Below, one piece after another: positions 6,062 to 9,092 of a stretch of 9,092 bases of DNA (within the stretch, counting starts at the first letter, position 1; the number at the start of each line of letters is the position of its first letter). Under the pieces are notes generated by a model. It saw only the letters and a list, made by a program, of their open reading frames with translations, had not been told where the DNA came from and searched no databases. The position numbers and the translations under genes were made by a program. Source of the DNA: Alphaproteobacteria bacterium (GTDB lineage: Bacteria > Pseudomonadota > Alphaproteobacteria > SMXP01); contig SMXP01000158.1 in the NCBI GenBank assembly GCA_004356335.1, positions 1-9,092 of the forward strand, read 5' to 3'.

Positions 6062-6148
6062 GTTTCAAGTCACTCAAATCCAAGGGTATTGCGGCTAGGT
6101 CGGCGTGACGAAGCAGGATACGCCGGGTCTTCGAATGCTGATTTTTCT

Positions 6149-6177
6149 GCTATAGGCGGGACTAGGGCAAAATGCAA
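6149..6177 (-). promoter_or_regulatory. Sigma70-type promoter of the cold-shock gene
   Basis: On the minus strand TTGCAT (6177-6172) and TATAGC (6154-6149) are separated by exactly 17 bases. Transcription would start near 6142, giving a leader of about 130 nt before the ATG at 6009, which is typical of cold-shock mRNAs. A near-palindrome with an EcoRI-like centre (6174-6190) overlaps the -35 box. Confidence 0.65.
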
Positions 6178-6438
6178 CCGAATTCGTTGCTGCTGTCCCC
6201 TCTGAAAACGCCGTCTGCCCTCGTTTTTCGGCCATTATCCGCAATTTCAGGTAGCCGAATTCGGTCTCTCGGCTCGCCCTTGAGATGTATCTGGCGGAAA
6301 GTCCAGCGCACGGCGAACGACCGGTATTTGGCATACCTTAAGGTATCCACCATAGGCCTTGGCCCAGATCCCCCAAAGTTCGGATGGCAAGACAATCAAA
6401 GAATGAGAACTAGGTCGCAACAATAAAGTGAGAGTGTC
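6178..6438. other. Divergent intergenic region between the cold-shock gene and frmA
   Basis: No gene is supported here. Open frames on both strands lack ribosome binding sites and recognisable motifs. The stretch should contain the frmA promoter. The best landmark is the 14-base palindrome at 6333-6346. A CCGAATTCGG palindrome at 6255-6264 echoes a similar sequence at 6179-6186. Confidence 0.5.
6333..6346 (+). promoter_or_regulatory. Perfect 14-bp palindrome, candidate operator of frmA-fghA
   Basis: ATACCTTAAGGTAT is a perfect inverted repeat about 107 bases before the frmA start. It directly follows TTGGCA (6328-6333), a possible -35 box, with a poor -10 candidate CATAGG (6351-6356) 17 bases on. 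A protein bound here would cover the core promoter. The regulator is not in the window, and the promoter assignment is weak. Confidence 0.45.
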
Positions 6439-6444
6439 GGAGGA
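6439..6444 (+). promoter_or_regulatory. Shine-Dalgarno site that sets the frmA start
   Basis: GGAGGA lies eight bases before the ATG at 6453 and only two bases before the in-frame TTG at 6447. The spacing favours the ATG, which also gives the length usual for the family. Confidence 0.8.
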
Positions 6445-6452
6445 CATTGACA

Positions 6453-7562
6453 ATGGACGTTCGAGCAGCCGTGGCATTTGAAGCGGGGAAACCCTTAGAG
6501 ATCGAGACGGTTCAGCTCGCAGGGCCGCAAGCCGGGGAAGTAATGGTCGAAGTGAAAGCGACCGGCATTTGCCACACCGATGCCTTTACATTGTCGGGAG
6601 ACGATCCGGAGGGAGCCTTTCCCGCCATTCTGGGCCACGAAGGAGCTGGCGTTGTTGTGGAGATAGGCCCGGGCGTGACGTCGGTTGACGTAGGAGACCA
6701 CGTGATTCCGCTATATACGCCCGAATGTCGAGAATGCGAATATTGCCTCAATCCCAAAACCAATTTGTGCCAATCGATCCGGGACACGCAAGGCCGTGGC
6801 CTGATGCCCGATGGCACAAGCCGGTTTTCGCTCGGCGGAAAGCCAATATTGCATTTCATGGGCTGTTCCACATTTGCCAATTTCACGGTGCTACCGGAGA
6901 TCGCCGTGGCCAAGATTCGCAAAGACGCACCCTTCGATAAGGTTTGTTACATCGGCTGCGGTGTCACCACGGGCATTGGTGCGGTGGTATTCACGGCCAA
7001 AGTGGAGGCCGATGCACGGGCTGTGGTGTTCGGCCTGGGGGGAATTGGATTAAACGTCATTCAAGGTCTCCGGATGGTCGGGGCAAAACAGATTATCGGC
7101 GTCGACTTAAATCCCGCCAAGCGAGCATTGGCCGAAAGTTTCGGTATGACCGATTTCGTCAATCCCAAAGAGATCGAAGGCGATATCGTGGGACATTTGG
7201 TTGAATTGACCCACGGCGGCGCAGATTACAGTTTCGAATGTATCGGCAACGTTCAAACCATGCGCCAGGCTCTGGAATGTTGCCACAAGGGGTGGGGCCA
7301 ATCGATCATCATTGGTGTCGCCGGCGCCGGACAAGAGATTAGCACTCGACCGTTTCAATTAGTCACCGGCCGGATTTGGAAGGGGTCTGCCTTTGGCGGC
7401 GCAAGGGGGCGTACCGACGTGCCTAAGATCGTAGACATGTATATGGAAGGCCGCATCAATATCGACGACCTCATTACCCATACCATGCCGCTCGACGACA
7501 TCAATAAGGCGTTCGATCTGATGCATACCGGCGAGTCCGTTCGAAGCGTCGTGCTGTATTAA
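6453..7562 (+). CDS. frmA: S-(hydroxymethyl)glutathione dehydrogenase, class III alcohol dehydrogenase
   Basis: A cytoplasmic zinc enzyme that oxidises S-hydroxymethylglutathione, the spontaneous adduct of formaldehyde and glutathione, to S-formylglutathione with NAD+; the family also reduces S-nitrosoglutathione. It has 369 residues, the length I recall for E. coli FrmA, when started at the ATG. Catalytic zinc ligands are visible as Cys40 (GICHTD), His62 (GHEGAG) and Cys169 (GCGVTTG). The structural zinc site is Cys92, 95, 98 and 106. The NAD-binding loop is GLGGIG (194-199). Signature segments TLSGDDPEGAFP, FECIGNV, GQEISTRPFQLVTGR and WKGSAFGG are typical of class III enzymes. fghA follows after 105 bases, completing the pathway to formate. 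The intervening repeat shares the stop codon of this gene. Identification is very secure. Confidence 0.98.
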   Translation: MDVRAAVAFEAGKPLEIETVQLAGPQAGEVMVEVKATGICHTDAFTLSGDDPEGAFPAILGHEGAGVVVEIGPGVTSVDVGDHVIPLYTPECRECEYCLNPKTNLCQSIRDTQGRGLMPDGTSRFSLGGKPILHFMGCSTFANFTVLPEIAVAKIRKDAPFDKVCYIGCGVTTGIGAVVFTAKVEADARAVVFGLGGIGLNVIQGLRMVGAKQIIGVDLNPAKRALAESFGMTDFVNPKEIEGDIVGHLVELTHGGADYSFECIGNVQTMRQALECCHKGWGQSIIIGVAGAGQEISTRPFQLVTGRIWKGSAFGGARGRTDVPKIVDMYMEGRINIDDLITHTMPLDDINKAFDLMHTGESVRSVVLY

Positions 7563-7663
7563 AGTGTTTCCAGGAAAAGTGGGCCCGGTTTTCCGTCCGG
7601 AAACACGATAAAACGATAACTTAGGGTCAGGTTTCGATTCCATCAAAACCGGAAAGACCCTAG
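7560..7663. repeat. Palindromic intergenic mosaic repeat, copy 2, between frmA and fghA
   Basis: A close copy of the element at 256-360, with the same two modules. Arms GTGTTTCC (7564-7571) and GGAAACAC (7599-7606) enclose the AGTGGGCCCGGTTTTCCG core, and the second hairpin pairs TTAGGGTC (7621-7628) with GACCCTAG (7656-7663) and GGTTT with AAACC around GAT-TCC-ATC. It begins at the frmA stop codon and ends four bases before the fghA ATG, so it occupies essentially the whole gap of a two-gene operon. The only purine-rich candidate ribosome site for fghA, GGAAAG (7651-7656), lies inside the second hairpin. Confidence 0.85.
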
Positions 7664-7667
7664 GTCC

Positions 7668-8516
7668 ATGGGAAATCTCGACATCATTAGCGAACAGCCA
7701 TGCTTTAACGGTACGCAGGGCTTTTACGCGCACCAATCCGACGCCTGTGGTGGCACGATGCGGCTGGCGGTCTTTCAACCGCCACAGATAGCTCACGGAC
7801 CGGTTCCGGTTGTCACCTATCTTGCCGGTCTAACATGTACGCAAGAGACCTTTGTGATCAAAGCCGGGGCTCAGAGGATGGCCGCCGAACTGGGTCTAAT
7901 GCTCGTGGCGCCGGATACCAGCCCTCGCGGTGCCGGAATTGACGGCGAAGAGGCAAACTGGGACCTGGGCACCAGTGCCGGCTTTTACCTTGATGCGACC
8001 CAATCCCCATGGTCGCGCCACTACAATATGTATAGCTATGTGATCCAAGACCTGCAGCAAGTTATGGCCGAGCACTTTCCGGCGAATATGGATCGCCAGG
8101 GTATCTTTGGGCATTCCATGGGCGGTCACGGGGCGCTGACGATCCACCTCAAAAATCCGCAACTTTATAAATCGGTGTCGGCTTTTGCGCCTATTGCCGC
8201 ACCGATGGACTGCCCTTGGGGGCAAAACGCATTCAGCCACTATCTCGGCCCCGACCAAGAAACTTGGAAGCCATATGACGCGCGGCATCTGGTGCTATCG
8301 CAACCGTTAGAAGCGGTGCTTTTCATCGATCAAGGATTGGACGATCGGTTCTTAGCAGAGCAGCTCCATCCTCATATGCTTGAGTCGGCGTGCAACATGT
8401 CGGGTCAAAAAATTAAATTGCGGCGGCAGCCGGGTTACGATCATTCGTATTATTTCATTCAGTCGTTCGTCGAGGACCATTTACGCCATCATCACGCCAT
8501 CCTCGGCGCGGGGTGA
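7668..8516 (+). CDS. fghA: S-formylglutathione hydrolase
   Basis: A cytoplasmic serine hydrolase of the esterase D family that splits S-formylglutathione into formate and glutathione, the second step after frmA. It has 282 residues, normal for the family. The nucleophile is Ser150 in GHSMGGHGA, the acid is Asp226 in DQGLDDRFL, and the base is His259 in PGYDHSYYFI. Other family segments are YLAGLTCTQETF (51-62) with its conserved cysteine, and APDTSPRG (81-88). The ATG at 7668 matches the usual N-terminus, but its Shine-Dalgarno site is poor and lies within the preceding repeat. The gene is very probably co-transcribed with frmA. No clear terminator follows; a GTGACGG/CCGTCAC inverted repeat (8554-8560, 8591-8597) has no T tract. 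Confidence 0.97.
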   Translation: MGNLDIISEQPCFNGTQGFYAHQSDACGGTMRLAVFQPPQIAHGPVPVVTYLAGLTCTQETFVIKAGAQRMAAELGLMLVAPDTSPRGAGIDGEEANWDLGTSAGFYLDATQSPWSRHYNMYSYVIQDLQQVMAEHFPANMDRQGIFGHSMGGHGALTIHLKNPQLYKSVSAFAPIAAPMDCPWGQNAFSHYLGPDQETWKPYDARHLVLSQPLEAVLFIDQGLDDRFLAEQLHPHMLESACNMSGQKIKLRRQPGYDHSYYFIQSFVEDHLRHHHAILGAG

Positions 8517-8730
8517 GCTGCCATGAGACCGTTCTTTGCCTTATGTCCATCTGGTGACGGCTATGGCGGTATCAGACCTTCCCCGTCATCCCGTCACGAA
8601 CACAAGTGTTTCCCCTGTGGCGGCGTTCCATAAAAATTCCGGGTTATATGTTTTTAAAGCAGGCCGGGTCCGTTAATCTTTGGCGTATGCCACGGTTTGG
8701 GCATTGTTTGGCCGTAGGGAGATTTTTTCG

Positions 8731-9092
8731 ATGGTGACATTCATTAGTGACAAGTCGGCGAATGTGAGGTTGGATCGCGGAGAGACAAGGCGTCTGCTCA
8801 TTAGCATTAAAGACCTTACTTCGAAGTATCGCTTATCGGGCCTTTCTCAATCGGGCCTTTCCATTCCTTACGATCAACACTTACAGCAATGCCGCCTCGA
8901 AACAGAAACGGCCGGCCTGTATCTTGCGGTGACTGCCGACCAGCGGGCAATAACGGCAACGTTGAAAGTTCTAAACGAAGACGATAGCGATCAGGTCTGT
9001 CAAACAGTGACGTTGCAGGTGCCTGATCGCGTTTTCATTGCCAATACGATTCTTGTGCCGATTTTCTCGACGGACAAAGGGCTATTCCTTCT
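8731..9092 (+). CDS. Unrecognised protein, N-terminal part, runs off the window
   Basis: A reading frame starting at ATG 8731 stays open for 120 codons to the window edge. AGGGAG (8716-8721) stands nine bases before the ATG, a good Shine-Dalgarno site. The translation begins MVTFISDKSANVRLDRGETR and continues with alternating hydrophobic and polar residues, suggesting a beta-rich soluble domain. There is no signal peptide or membrane segment, and two cysteines appear (Cys54, Cys90). I do not recognise a family. It lies 214 bases after fghA, so it is probably a separate transcript, but no clear promoter was found. The partial length limits any judgement. Confidence 0.6.
   Translation, partial: MVTFISDKSANVRLDRGETRRLLISIKDLTSKYRLSGLSQSGLSIPYDQHLQQCRLETETAGLYLAVTADQRAITATLKVLNEDDSDQVCQTVTLQVPDRVFIANTILVPIFSTDKGLFL

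Noticed and set aside
6095..6426. Small frames on both strands between the cold-shock gene and frmA
   Set aside because: No Shine-Dalgarno sites and no motifs; the region is better explained as divergent promoters and a leader.
8554..8597. GTGACGG/CCGTCAC inverted repeat after fghA as a terminator
   Set aside because: The loop is about 30 bases and there is no T tract.
8523..8633. 36-codon frame just after fghA (begins MRPFFALCPSG, contains CFPC)
   Set aside because: No ribosome binding site, and too short to support without homologues, although the C-x-x-C is noted.

Overview
The window looks like part of the chromosome of an alphaproteobacterium. The reasons are a glutathione-dependent formaldehyde pathway (class III alcohol dehydrogenase plus S-formylglutathione hydrolase), a small cold-shock gene, moderate GC content, and several palindromic intergenic mosaic repeats of the kind common in Rhizobiales and related orders (long repeats built around AGTGGAtACCGGtT). 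Genus cannot be judged from the sequence alone.

Layout: bases 1-424 hold no convincing gene but carry one copy of the mosaic repeat. Two tandem plus-strand genes (425-1363 and 1386-2321) encode exported paralogues about 70% identical by eye. Their mature parts look like a divergent version of the HemF (oxygen-dependent coproporphyrinogen III oxidase) fold. They converge on a minus-strand metal-export unit: a MerR-family regulator with an unusual C-terminal extension (5532-4774), followed by a ZntA/CadA-type P1B-ATPase (4628-2364). The ATPase is preceded by a promoter with the 20-bp spacer typical of MerR control. A second mosaic repeat and a strong terminator separate this unit from a minus-strand cold-shock gene (6009-5800) that has its own promoter and a leader of about 130 nt. 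Divergent from it, frmA (6453-7562) and fghA (7668-8516) oxidise S-hydroxymethylglutathione and then hydrolyse S-formylglutathione to formate. The gap between them is filled almost exactly by a third copy of the mosaic repeat. A last reading frame with a good ribosome binding site starts at 8731 and runs off the window; its product is not recognised.

How the genes work together: frmA-fghA is a standard formaldehyde detoxification pair. The MerR-like gene and the ATPase form a sensor-exporter pair for a divalent soft metal (Zn, Cd or Pb). The two exported HemF-like proteins are the most unusual content. They keep two histidines that line up with the HemF active site but appear to have lost other key residues, and each mature protein has exactly two cysteines, at matching positions. 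They may be periplasmic tetrapyrrole-binding or otherwise repurposed proteins rather than haem-synthesis enzymes. Family assignments were made by reading the translated sequence and comparing it with remembered family motifs; no search was run.
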